From: Lasioglossum baleicum
Taxonomy: Eukaryota; Arthropoda; Insecta; Hymenoptera; Halictidae
DNA length: 64,000 nt
Reading direction: 5' to 3'
Assembly: GCF_051020765.1 (NCBI RefSeq)
Contig: NC_134929.1
Location: 4,614,786-4,678,785, forward strand
Position numbers and translations under genes: made by a program. The notes below the pieces were generated by a model that was not told the DNA's origin, made no database searches, and worked only from the letters and a program-made list of their open reading frames with translations. This document shows positions 10,132 to 19,728 of this stretch, in pieces. Each line of letters opens with the position of its first letter. Within the stretch, counting starts at the first letter, position 1.

Positions 10132-11872
10132 TGTGACGTGGCAGTTTTGCCAACGTCACCCTATGCCGTTTATCGGAAGACCGGGTCACCCTCTGGCAGC
10201 CTAATACGCGAGATTCGCCGTGGCGAGCGCTCGCCCTGGGTGCGAACGAGACCCATGGGCGAGTTCTAATATTTTTGAGCGTCGCGCCAATTGCGCGACG
10301 CGTATCTGCAGGACCGTAGTCGGGCCCCAGGGGGGACCCGAAGCACCTCTCCCGCCGAGGAAGGCACAGAGACCGGCGCCGGCGACAATTACAACACCGA
10401 GAGGAAAGAGGAATCGACGGGGCACAGGAAAATCAACCTGGAGGCGCCGACAAGGACGGACGATGCCAAGCAAGGAATCTCAGCCGTCTTGCCGTCGCCT
10501 CATCCGGAGAGAAACCGGATCGCTGCCGGATTGGCTCCTGTCGACCACCTCTGCGGGAAGCAGCCAATACCTACGCGACGCTGCCGGAGAACCACCGAAT
10601 CGCCGAGCGCCAGGGACCGTCACGCAGGGCTAGGCCCTGTCCGAAAATCTATCCGCGATAGGTCGAACTGCGTGCGGGGGGATCAGAGCGGCAAGGGGGG
10701 GACGCTTCTCTTCCGCGTTCCCGAGACACGCAGCGAAGGATCACTTCTTCGTTGGCTCGAGATACCGAAAGTCGCGAGTAGAATTTGTACGATTGCGTAA
10801 TTCTAAGTCTTTTGTAATCTCACGAAGAAACGCTGCCGGAGACGAGGGACGAGCGAGGCGAACAACGATCGTTGCCCTGGGTAAGCTTTCGCCAGTTCTC
10901 ATTTCGATAAAGTGATCTTTCTCGCGTTGGCTCGGTAGTGTGTCGTGTCCGCGATCGCGTCGTAGAAACACCGATCTGATTTCGTAGCTGCCGGTATTCG
11001 AGACGGATTCGAAGTAATCCGCGAGGGGCGAGAACCCGGTGTGTAATAGACGCGCGGGGAATATATTTCGCGGGTGCCCGTGCTAGAGGTGGGATGGCGA
11101 GGACCCGCGTGTAGACTTGACCTCGCTACGCGCGGCGAAGGAGGAATTGCGAGCATCGGGCACTATTATGTTTTCGAGGATCCGCGCGTCATTGTCGTTA
11201 GTATTCGAACCTCGAGTCGTCCCACGGTGCGACGCCGCCACGTGCTCTCGTCGTATTTCCGCAACTTGTTCTGCCGACGAGAAGCTTATAATAACGCGTA
11301 TTCCATCCGAATTCGGGCGTAGAACGCGAAGATCGTGAACGCCGACGTTAAAATCACGTTGCTGCCGGATTCAGAGCGTAAAGAGAAGGACCGTAGACGG
11401 TCAAATCGCGCGTGCGACGGATCGCCGTCGCCGACCACCTGTCACGCGCCGGCTAACCTCAAAACGCTGCCGGTCGTTGTCGGCAGCCGTTCTGTAATCA
11501 TCGTCGACCGAATAAAGTTGTGTTAGCCGAATCTCTGAGTCGTTATTGCGTGAGAAACCTTCCCGCCGCGGGGAATGCCTCGTGTTCCACCCGCGTAGAA
11601 TCCTGCGACCATTCGTATCTCATCTTCGCGTAATATCGATTGTCGCGGGCTCGTATGGGTGTCTCTCGTCGTGTTTAATAGCGAATTTAGCGTGGCATCT
11701 TCTGTGCCTGGCGCCCGAACTTTACGTAAGAGATCTCGAGAGACGACGAGCCTGCGTACAATTTTTGTCCCGGGTGGACCACGTTTCGCGCGGCCGAACG
11801 TGGCCCGGCGGTATCGCTTGTAAATACCCGGAGTCGCTATCGTTTCGCTAAGAAACGAGAAACGACGTGACA
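10132..11872 (+). repeat. Gypsy-A 5' LTR
   Basis: It begins TGTGACGTGGCAG and ends GACGTGACA. A polyadenylation signal AATAAA lies at 11511-11516, just after a possible hairpin (GCTGCCG at 11466 and CGGCAGC at 11482). GCTGCCGG occurs at 10522, 10580, 10832, 10987, 11361 and 11466. No clear TATA box was recognised. Open frames inside are not conserved proteins. Confidence 0.95.
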
Positions 11873-11876
11873 AATT

Positions 11877-11894
11877 TGGCGCCCGAACAGGGAC
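11877..11894 (+). promoter_or_regulatory. Primer binding site, tRNA-Lys type
   Basis: TGGCGCCCGAACAGGGAC lies 4 bases after the 5' LTR. It is complementary to the 3' end of the tRNA-Lys species used as primer by many retroelements, the same 18 bases found in lentiviruses. First-strand synthesis would start here. Confidence 0.93.
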
Positions 11895-13738
11895 CTCTCG
11901 CTGAAAGAGCGACTTGTAAAAGGGCTGTTTCGAAAAGAGATACGCGGAACGACGCGAGGCTCTCACGTAATATTCGACTTTTTCAATTTGCTTCTCGTCG
12001 AACGAACAAAGTCGGTACGCGAGCGAGGCCGTACAGGCGTCGAAAAACAAACACCCGTTCCGACCGTGAAATGGTTACGACCTTCGCAGAGCCAACGAAG
12101 CGAGCACATTTCTTATGTTACCTTGTCCTCACTGGAATTTATTTGATTTGTTGTGGTAGTGATTGAATTTAATTTCGGATGTAAATTTCCGAAATTGATT
12201 GCAAATACAGCTGCCGGTTTTGATTGTGTATTATTGCCTCTGATTATTCGATTGAATTCATTTATTATATGATACCTGAAATATTTTTTTTTGCTGTGTA
12301 ATTTTGCTGTGGAACGCACATCGAGCTGAGATTAACTAGCAACGCGATCAGTTGTCTCATGCGCAATTCTGCTCAAGGAGAATGGTAAACTGTTCTCTGT
12401 AAGAGGAGATTGGGCATGCGACTTCGGTGAGAGGGTTCTAGTAGATTCCATGATGTTCGGTGTGTAAATGAACAATTTTGACTTCAATTATTAGCTGACA
12501 TTTTGATTAATTCGGTCTTCCCCGTGCTATTTATTTATTGGTCGTTCGATTATTTCTCTACCTTTGATATTTATTCTTCCGTATTTGTTCTTGTTATTTA
12601 TTTATTCGGGTCATTGTCTTTATTTATTATTGTAAAATTTTTTTCTCTCGTACATTCGTGTTTAAATTGTAAATATAAATTGTAAATAATTTTGAATTTT
12701 CGGGTGAGAATAGCGACTACTCGTCTTTACTTTCTCTACTGCTTCTCTCTCTTTCTCATTCCATACTTCTGTTCTCTTCTCACTCTTCTCTTTCGTTTCC
12801 TCTACTTTTCTTTTCTCTCCTTCTCCTACTTGCTGATTCGACCCTCTCTGACTTTCTCGCTATTCTCCTCATTAGAATCTAGTTTTGGTTTCTGTGATAT
12901 CTAATTTATTTCGTGTGATCCATTTATTCGTTTTTGGTAATATTTATGTCGTGGTCGGTCTTAATTTATTGAAAATTTTTTTTTGGGACTGCGGCTCCGA
13001 CGCGTTCGGACCCCAGTATAGCACAGAGGAGACCCCATATTATGTAAACATTTGAAAATTATTGTTGGATTTTGTGTATATTTTTTTTTGTGTGTGGTTC
13101 CTCTGTTACGGAGGAACCCGATATAAACTGTGGTGATGGACGGGGCGTATTAGGGAGCTGTGCCGTCGTAGAAAGTAACGTCACGTGTCGTTTTGTGATC
13201 ATCGTTAGAAAATCTTACGCTCACCAGATAATAATTATTTTGGGAGACGGGCTACTAGCTGCCGAAAGGAGCGGCCCTTTGCGATCACCTAAGGGTGATA
13301 AAATTATTTGCGGAACGATATTTTGCTGCGGGTTTGGAAAGCTGCCGGGCAGAAACGTTCATTAGCGAGATCGTTGAACGATCACCAATTTAGATTTGCG
13401 ATAGACTTTTGCGAGTTACATCGGTACGGTTTTGTGAGAATTGCTGGAGAAGTTGCGAATTGTCGAGAAAATACATTCACGCTGCCGGGATAGGAAAGCA
13501 TTTAGGCCACCCGGTGTAGTACTATCGGAATTCGAGAATTTTTTTTGGAAGCGCGTGTTGTTAGCGAGACGCGGTCGAGACCGGGTTCCTTTTGTTCGCG
13601 CGTTGGGAAGCGAGACCTTCGAGAGGGATTATCTCGCCCGAGTACGACCCTCAATAAACAGGCCGTGTTTATTGCCGGGGCAGATTAGGACGAGATTAGG
13701 AAGTCGAACGGTCAAGGGTTTTGCGCTGCCGGGAAACC
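11895..13738 (+). other. Gypsy-A untranslated leader
   Basis: 1.84 kb lies between primer site and gag start. It is AT-rich in the middle (12100-12960) and richer in GC near gag. Many short upstream ATGs are present but no recognisable protein. GCTGCCGG occurs at 12210, 13341, 13481 and 13725. A leader this long could hold packaging or internal initiation signals; none was recognised by motif. Confidence 0.7.
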
Positions 13739-15106
13739 ATGTTGGATCCGGGCCGACCGGAGGGGGACGAATACGACCACTTTTCCCAGAACGAGGATGG
13801 CGCGAACGGGGATGATAATCCGGACGCGATAACCTCGGACTTGGAGCGGGCCGAGGAGGGGAGGTCGCCACCGCGCAACTTCAATCTACCGGTACCGCTC
13901 TTCGATAGAAAAACACCTCAACCCTCGTATTCCCCTCCGCGGGATACCGAAGAACGGAGGCCGGAAACTTTCCCTAGAACCTCGACGCAACCCTCCCCGG
14001 GTATCAGCGGGGAAATGTATTGCCGGGGGACTCCGTTAACGGAGGTCATGCGGCGGTGGCGTACAAAATTTTCCGGGGCGCCCGGGGAAGACTCTGCAGC
14101 CTTCCTCGAACGCCTCGAGGATCACCGGAGAAATAGCAACATCCCGGATAGATATTTGCTCCGCTGCCTGACCGTTTGTTTGGAGAGTACGGCATTACAC
14201 TGGTACAAGAGGAGGGCCGCGGAAATAGATACGTGGACCGAGTTCGTACACGAGTTCTGGGATTATTTCGGCGACCCGGAATACCAGGACACCTTAACGC
14301 GAAACATTAAAGATCGTTCGCAAGGGGAACATGAACCCGTCCGCGACTACCTCACTAGCATGGGAGGGATGTTCGATAGATTAGTACCACCGTGGCCGGA
14401 GGATAAGAAGGTGAATCGGACATACTGGGGAGCGAAGCCGCTCATTAGAAACGCGATTTCGTTAGCCAATATCACCAGATTCCCTCAGCTGGAGAAGGCG
14501 TTAATAGTGGCTGAACGCGAATCCGATAGTCAGAAATTAAAACGTAATCCGAAGCCATCAGAGATGGCCCATCCGATATTCGCGTATGACCCCAACCGCC
14601 ACGCCTCTCATAAACAACCGGGGAGAGGGAGGAACGTGCAATTCGAATACGCAAACGCGATAGCTGCCGGAAGTGGCGAAACGAGTAACCGATCACCCAA
14701 CCCCGAATACGGAAAATCCCGTCTCGGACCGGGTAAACGGGACTCTTTAGCGCCGTGCGCGAAAAATTTTTCAGCTGCCGGGCGAAGGGAATCGGGCTAC
14801 CGGTCAGAGTCGAGGGACCAATCGTATAGAACCCCACCCGGGAAACCGGGAGAAACCGCGAACACCGAGCGGCGAACAGAACCGACGCGCGACAGACAAC
14901 GCGCCACCGGGGATTCGTCGTTCGAGTGCTGGAACTGTCGGAAGATAGGACATAGGTCGCGGGATTGCCGGGAAGCCCCGCAAATACATTGCTACGGGTG
15001 TGGAGCGCCGGGCATAACCAGACAGAACTGCCGGAAATGCGAAAGGTCAGCGGGAAACGGGGGGAGGAGTTACTCGAAGGGGCCAGAGGGACTCCGCCGG
15101 AATTAG
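13739..15106 (+). CDS. Gypsy-A Gag (capsid and nucleocapsid)
   Basis: The frame encodes 455 residues from the ATG at 13739; a TTG 18 bases earlier is in frame but a less likely start. The middle shows the helical capsid region of Ty3/Gypsy Gag (ALHWYKRRAAEIDTWTEF and the following YLTSM-containing part). The tail is basic and Arg-rich. Near residue 396 is a CX2CX4HX4C knuckle starting CWNC, followed by a degenerate second knuckle (CYGC...C) with Ile in place of His. Gag would form the virus-like particle and bind element RNA. The frame overlaps pol by about 140 bases, with a GGGAAAC slippery heptamer in the Gag frame at 15052-15058. Confidence 0.92.
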   Translation: MLDPGRPEGDEYDHFSQNEDGANGDDNPDAITSDLERAEEGRSPPRNFNLPVPLFDRKTPQPSYSPPRDTEERRPETFPRTSTQPSPGISGEMYCRGTPLTEVMRRWRTKFSGAPGEDSAAFLERLEDHRRNSNIPDRYLLRCLTVCLESTALHWYKRRAAEIDTWTEFVHEFWDYFGDPEYQDTLTRNIKDRSQGEHEPVRDYLTSMGGMFDRLVPPWPEDKKVNRTYWGAKPLIRNAISLANITRFPQLEKALIVAERESDSQKLKRNPKPSEMAHPIFAYDPNRHASHKQPGRGRNVQFEYANAIAAGSGETSNRSPNPEYGKSRLGPGKRDSLAPCAKNFSAAGRRESGYRSESRDQSYRTPPGKPGETANTERRTEPTRDRQRATGDSSFECWNCRKIGHRSRDCREAPQIHCYGCGAPGITRQNCRKCERSAGNGGRSYSKGPEGLRRN

Positions 15107-18100
15107 TATCGGCCCGAGTATTACCATTCGGAGAAAAGAGACCGCCACTATTAACTGTCGAAACACTGATAGGAACGCTGCCGGTTCGCGCCTTAGTGGA
15201 TTCGGGTTCATCTATCACTTTCGTGAGTCGAGACGTAATAGATCGGGTAGGAGACGGGGTAATTTCCATGGAAAATACAGGAAAACCCTGTTACTTCCTA
15301 CTCGCCACGGGGACAATCGATCGAGCAGTCGAGCGGGCCCATTTCGTATTGAAAATCGGGAGGAAGGAACACCGGATCTCGGCGCGCGTATTGGATCATC
15401 TCGTGACCCCTCTCCTTTTGGGTACGGATTCGATTGCACTCTTCGGGATTGTTGCGGAGTTTCATAAGGCAATCTGGTATTTTGCGTCTCACCCGGATGA
15501 GAAATTTCCCTTCGATGACGCTTCGCCAGCCGCCGTATGTTGTGGGTTACAGATCTTGAGTGATGCGGAACAAGATCAGTTAACGAAATTCCTCGAGACC
15601 GAGCTGCCGGAGTTTAAAAAGATCAAGGGATTGACCGACTTGATCAGCCACCGAATAGACGTGGACGGTCACCCACCCATTAAACAGCGCTATTATGCCG
15701 TCTCTCCGAAGATTCAGGAGGCAATTTACGCCGAAGTTGACACCTTACTGGCGGACGGCATAATACAGCCGTCACAGAGTGGCTGGTCAAGCCCAATAGT
15801 CATGGTTAAGAAGCCCAACGGGAAATATCGTTTCTGTTTGGACTTTAGAAAGGTGAACGAGGTTTCGAGGAAAGACGCGTACCCCTTACCGCTCATGACT
15901 CAGATATTGGATAAACTGCGATCCGCAAAATACATCTCGACCCTCGATCTCAGTCAGGCCTACTTTCAGATCCCGTTGGAATCGAACAGTCGCGAGATAA
16001 CCGCGTTTACGGTGCCGGGTAAAGGTCTTTTTCATTTCCGTAGAATGCCGTATGGGCTGACAGGAGCCCCGGCTACATTTCAACGATTACTAGACCGTCT
16101 GATTGGGCCTGAGATGGAACCCCACGCGTTTTCTTATTTAGATGACGTAATCATCGTCACAAAAACGTTCGAGGAACACCTAGTCTGGTTGAAACGCGTG
16201 TTAGACCGAATAAAAGCTGCCGGTTTGATAATTAACCTAGAAAAATGCGAGTTTTGCCGCGCTGAGGTACGTTATCTGGGTTTTGTTGTCAGCAGAGAAG
16301 GCTTAACGGTCGATCCGGATAAAATCCAACCGATTGTGTCATACCCAGCCCCGAAGAACGTGAAGCAAGTGCGGCGTTTCTTAGGGATGGCTTCCTGGTA
16401 TAGGAGGTTCATCCCGGGATTCGCTACACTTGCGGAGCCGTTAAACCAACTGCTTCGGAAGGATTGCGAGTGGGTTTGGAAGGACGGACAGCAATCCGCC
16501 TTCGAAACCCTCCGCGAAATGATAGCTACCGCACCGACACTATCCTGTCCGGACTTCGAAATACCATTTACGGTACAAACCGACGCGAGTACTGTCGGGT
16601 TAGGCGCTGTGCTGACACAGGAGATCGACGGTACTGAGAAAGTAATTGCATTCGCGAGTCGCGCTCTTACGCTGCCGGAAAGAAAGTATTCGGCCACGGA
16701 GTTGGAATGCTTAGCGATAGTCTGGGCGGTACAGAAATTTAGGCCGTATCTGGAGGGGTATAAATTCACGGTGATCACGGATCACAATAGCTTACGGTGG
16801 CTGCGCAAATTACAAAACCCCTCGAGGAGGTTGGCGCGATGGGCTCTACAACTCCTCGAATACGACTTCGAGGTCGTATACCAGCAGGGTGCCCTCAACC
16901 GAGTGCCGGATGCACTCTCGCGAGCGAGGTGGTACGAGAGCAAGTTCGCGGAGGTAGAGGGAAACCCCCAGAAATGTAAGAACTGGTCGATTCGGAATGG
17001 GGAATTATTTTGCCGGAGAACCGACCCCCTGATCGCGGAGACCTTAGGTCGAGATGGGGACGAGTGGAAATTGGTGGTCCCCGAGGAGCGCAGGACCGAG
17101 ATCTTGCAGGAGGCACATGATGGTCCCCAAGCCGGACATTTAGGTATCGAGAAGACATACCACCGCGTCGCGACCAGATACTACTGGCCGGGCATGTACC
17201 GAACAACGGCGGAATACGTAAGACGCTGTACCACTTGCCAGCTGACGAAGGTGGAGCAGGCGCTCCCTTCGGGGTTGATGGGTCGGCGCCGTATCGACAT
17301 GCCCTGGTCAGTAGTCGCTGCCGATATCATGGGACCATTCCCTCCTAGCAAGTCCGGTCATGGATACCTCCTCGTGATGCAGGACTTATTTACGAAATGG
17401 ATTGAGTGCGCCCCACTCCGAAGAGCGACCGGTCCTAAAATCGCGGAGGCCCTCGAAAGCCTCATTTTTTCGAGGTGGGGAACACCGGATGTGCTCCTCA
17501 CCGATAACGGGACGGAATTTGCAAACAAATGTTTGCAAGAGTTAGCGAGAGAATATGGTATTCGGATTACTACGACCCCTCCGTACCACCCGCAGGCAAA
17601 CCCCGTGGAAAGAGTCAATCGAATCTTAAAAACCATGATGGTGGCGTACATCGGGAGGGATCACCGAGAATGGGATGTCCACTTAGATAAATTCAGATTC
17701 GCGTACAACACGGCGCATCATTCGGTTCTAAAGACTTCTCCAGCATTTTTAAATTTCGGGCGAGAGCCGAGGCCAGCGAAATGCTTGCGGGCGAGCAGCG
17801 AGCCGCCGCTAGAAATAGATGTCGAATCCACAGAACAGTGGAAAGGCAGGGTTGCCCAACTGCAAACGTTACGCAGTTGGGTTGTAGAAAATCTGGAGGA
17901 TGCGTATAATAATCAGGCGCGTTATTATAACGAAAAGCATAGGAATGTAGAAATCGAGGTCGGGGATAAAGTAATGAAAAGACAAAGAATCCTTTCATCT
18001 GCGGCACAGCACGTCGCAGCGAAATTAGCCCCCAAATACACCGGTCCCGTCGTGATAACGCGAAAGTTATCATCGGTGGTATACGGGTTGTCGACCGAAG

Positions 18101-18180
18101 ACGGCAGAGATTTGGGGAAAGCGCACGTCAGCGATCTTAAAGCGTACCGTCCATCATACGCACCAGAAACAAGTAGCTGA
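14965..18180 (+). CDS. Gypsy-A Pol (protease, RT, RNase H, integrase)
   Basis: The 1071-codon open frame has no ATG at its 5' end, consistent with translation as a Gag-Pol fusion by -1 shift. In order: aspartic protease (ALVDSGSS, about residue 76), reverse transcriptase with YLDD (about 390), RNase H (TDASTVGLGAVLTQ, about 540), integrase HHCC zinc domain (HDGPQAGHLG ... CTTCQ, about 715-757) and integrase core D, D, E (ADIMGPF, TDNGTEF, NPVERVNR, about 786-882). The C-terminal part (VGDKVMKRQ ... YTGPVVITRK) is the usual Gypsy integrase tail; no chromodomain was seen. All catalytic motifs are present and no stop interrupts the frame, so the copy may be functional. Confidence 0.95.
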   Translation: MPGSPANTLLRVWSAGHNQTELPEMRKVSGKRGEELLEGARGTPPELVSARVLPFGEKRPPLLTVETLIGTLPVRALVDSGSSITFVSRDVIDRVGDGVISMENTGKPCYFLLATGTIDRAVERAHFVLKIGRKEHRISARVLDHLVTPLLLGTDSIALFGIVAEFHKAIWYFASHPDEKFPFDDASPAAVCCGLQILSDAEQDQLTKFLETELPEFKKIKGLTDLISHRIDVDGHPPIKQRYYAVSPKIQEAIYAEVDTLLADGIIQPSQSGWSSPIVMVKKPNGKYRFCLDFRKVNEVSRKDAYPLPLMTQILDKLRSAKYISTLDLSQAYFQIPLESNSREITAFTVPGKGLFHFRRMPYGLTGAPATFQRLLDRLIGPEMEPHAFSYLDDVIIVTKTFEEHLVWLKRVLDRIKAAGLIINLEKCEFCRAEVRYLGFVVSREGLTVDPDKIQPIVSYPAPKNVKQVRRFLGMASWYRRFIPGFATLAEPLNQLLRKDCEWVWKDGQQSAFETLREMIATAPTLSCPDFEIPFTVQTDASTVGLGAVLTQEIDGTEKVIAFASRALTLPERKYSATELECLAIVWAVQKFRPYLEGYKFTVITDHNSLRWLRKLQNPSRRLARWALQLLEYDFEVVYQQGALNRVPDALSRARWYESKFAEVEGNPQKCKNWSIRNGELFCRRTDPLIAETLGRDGDEWKLVVPEERRTEILQEAHDGPQAGHLGIEKTYHRVATRYYWPGMYRTTAEYVRRCTTCQLTKVEQALPSGLMGRRRIDMPWSVVAADIMGPFPPSKSGHGYLLVMQDLFTKWIECAPLRRATGPKIAEALESLIFSRWGTPDVLLTDNGTEFANKCLQELAREYGIRITTTPPYHPQANPVERVNRILKTMMVAYIGRDHREWDVHLDKFRFAYNTAHHSVLKTSPAFLNFGREPRPAKCLRASSEPPLEIDVESTEQWKGRVAQLQTLRSWVVENLEDAYNNQARYYNEKHRNVEIEVGDKVMKRQRILSSAAQHVAAKLAPKYTGPVVITRKLSSVVYGLSTEDGRDLGKAHVSDLKAYRPSYAPETSS
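15052..15058 (+). promoter_or_regulatory. Slippery heptamer GGGAAAC for -1 frameshift into pol
   Basis: In the Gag frame the site reads G GGA AAC, the classic X XXY YYZ arrangement. Pol is exactly one base back (-1). The heptamer is inside the Gag/Pol overlap and is followed directly by a G-rich run (GGGGGG at 15059-15064) that could stall ribosomes. GGGAAAC is a known frameshift site at gag-pro of some simian retroviruses. Use here is inferred from frame and position. Confidence 0.75.
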
Positions 18181-18223
18181 ATGTTTGAGATTTCCCTACA
18201 GTGTTTACAAGAACCGCTGCCGG

Positions 18224-18637
18224 ATGGAGGGGGCTACTGCAACACCGAACGCTGCCGGAACCATGACGCCGATCGGGGAGCTGTGCGCCGCCCTGGAAAG
18301 AATTCACGGCTCCGACGATTGGAAAGCAGTAAGAGGACTGCTGCAAGGGTACCTGGCGAAGGGCCACCAGCGAACCGTGGCCACCCAGACGCCACGAAGT
18401 CAGCTGCCGGACGGGAACGAAACCGAGACTTCGATCTACCGGTCGGCCGAGGAGAGGCCGGAATCGGACCAAGGGGAGGTGCAGGTGATGGAGGACCTGG
18501 AGTCCACCCTCGAGGGGGTCGAGGACCTGCCGGTTGACCCCCAGGTGCAGGAGCAATGTTGCCGGAAGAGGCAACTATGGAAGGGACAAACACACCCTCG
18601 ACAACCATCGATCCCGAGGAGGCCGCCGCGTCCGTGA
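18224..18637 (+). CDS. Gypsy-A ORF3a, acidic protein of unknown function
   Basis: The first sensible ATG after pol is at 18224, 44 bases beyond the pol stop. The product (137 residues) begins MEGATATPNAAGTMTPIGE, is rich in Glu and Gln, and matches no family I recognise. It overlaps ORF3b (one frame back) by 82 bases, the same frame relation as gag and pol. Either the two are read as one protein by -1 frameshifting or ORF3b starts at its own ATG. No membrane segment or signal peptide is visible, so it is not an envelope protein. Confidence 0.5.
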   Translation: MEGATATPNAAGTMTPIGELCAALERIHGSDDWKAVRGLLQGYLAKGHQRTVATQTPRSQLPDGNETETSIYRSAEERPESDQGEVQVMEDLESTLEGVEDLPVDPQVQEQCCRKRQLWKGQTHPRQPSIPRRPPRP

Positions 18638-19251
18638 AGGCTGCAGGCTCGAACAGTAATGCCGGGAGAGAGCCAGGGCCGAGGGAGAAGGAGCACCAGC
18701 CAGAAGGAGACAACGATTTCGCCTGGGTGCATCGACACGGGCTGGCCCGGCTACGGCTGAAAAAAGCGAGGGCCTCGATGCGAGAAGCAAGCATAACAGC
18801 CTCCAAAACACCGAAGAAGGAGGAAGTAAAACCTAGTACCTCCGGAGAGAGGCCGGGAAAAGCTGCCGGAAGGCCCGAAGGTGCCACACCAGTGTGGGTG
18901 TACGAAAAGGGCGCTAAAGTACCGACGCTAGAGTGGTTTGTACCCACCGCGGAACAAAAGGGGGAAGGACCAAGCTGCCGGAAAGGGAGCCAGCCAGTGG
19001 CCAGAGAGAGCAGGGAGCCACCCACTGCATGGCAGCGCAAGGCCGGTCCGGGCAGGCGCTACACCGAGGACGATCTGAAAGCCCGACAAGAAGGGTGTTG
19101 GAGTTGCGGCTCCAAGGAGCACCGGCAGCGAAACTGCACTAACCCCCGAAGCGATTACTGCTTTCGCTGCGGACGTCCCGGGTTCTCCGTCAAGTCGTGC
19201 CCCCTGTGCGGACCAAGATGGAAGGTGGGGGGTCCCCACAACCCATGGTGA
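18556..19251 (+). CDS. Gypsy-A ORF3b, second Gag-like zinc knuckle protein
   Basis: The 231-residue frame starts at ATG 18556. The first two thirds are Pro-, Glu- and Lys-rich and look disordered. The last 40 residues hold a canonical CX2CX4HX4C knuckle starting CWSC, then a degenerate knuckle (CFRC...C) in which Phe replaces His, then a CPLCG. That is the same two-knuckle layout as the end of this element's Gag, where Ile replaces the second His and CRKC follows. It therefore looks like a duplicated nucleocapsid domain placed after pol where env often sits. An RNA-binding or packaging role is inferred; no known family was recognised. Confidence 0.65.
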   Translation: MLPEEATMEGTNTPSTTIDPEEAAASVKAAGSNSNAGREPGPREKEHQPEGDNDFAWVHRHGLARLRLKKARASMREASITASKTPKKEEVKPSTSGERPGKAAGRPEGATPVWVYEKGAKVPTLEWFVPTAEQKGEGPSCRKGSQPVARESREPPTAWQRKAGPGRRYTEDDLKARQEGCWSCGSKEHRQRNCTNPRSDYCFRCGRPGFSVKSCPLCGPRWKVGGPHNPW

Positions 19252-19728
19252 TGCCGGATGATGGGTGTTGCTGTTACGTTTAAGTTAGTACGTTAACGAG
19301 AATAGAAAGACTGATTTTTTTTGTTCCTTTTCACTGATTATAAGATACTTAATACGTTACATTATTCTGTAAACCCCAAGAATGGCCCGGGGTGAAAATA
19401 AATGGGACAATAGCTGCCGGTTAGGAGGCGATATATACTCTTTTGTCATTTCTGTGCCCGAACCCCACCTCGAACCGTTTACGTGACTTTAGCGATATTA
19501 AGCGAGCGTTTCAGGTAGCTGCCAGTAGAATAGGAGGCCTCGACCGAAACACTGTACATGTGAGCGTAAGTATTTGTTTCTGTTATCGTCTGGGTAATGG
19601 TGCACGGGTATTGTGTTTGTCGAAATACCGAGGAACGACCGAGGTCGAGCGTTCGTTACCGAGCCTACCAGAGAACTGGCAGAGGCTTCCCACGGGTATG
19701 ACCCGGTCTCTCCCAGGGGGGGAGGAGT
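19252..19728 (+). other. Gypsy-A 3' untranslated region and polypurine tract
   Basis: 477 bases separate ORF3b from the 3' LTR. The last stretch, AGGGGGGGAGGAGT (about 19715-19728), is a polypurine tract directly abutting the LTR, as needed to prime plus-strand synthesis. GCTGCCGG occurs at 19413. No coding signal was recognised. Confidence 0.85.

Noticed and set aside
10220..10800. Overlapping open frames of 137 and 169 codons inside the Gypsy-A LTRs, repeated in every copy
   Set aside because: They repeat because the LTR itself is repeated. Both strands are open at the same place, the composition is GC-rich, no domain is visible, and the solo LTRs break or alter the frames.
14472..15269. 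265-codon minus-strand frame opposite the gag/pol junction
   Set aside because: It is a shadow of the plus-strand knuckle and protease coding region.
18181..18537. 118-codon frame starting at the ATG right after the pol stop
   Set aside because: It lies in the ORF3b register but ends in a stop at 18537 before ORF3b begins; its Arg/Gly-rich product looks like an out-of-frame reading of ORF3a.
18234..19040. 268-codon minus-strand frame opposite ORF3
   Set aside because: It overlaps the knuckle-encoding ORF3 on the plus strand and shows only Ser/Pro-rich composition without a motif.
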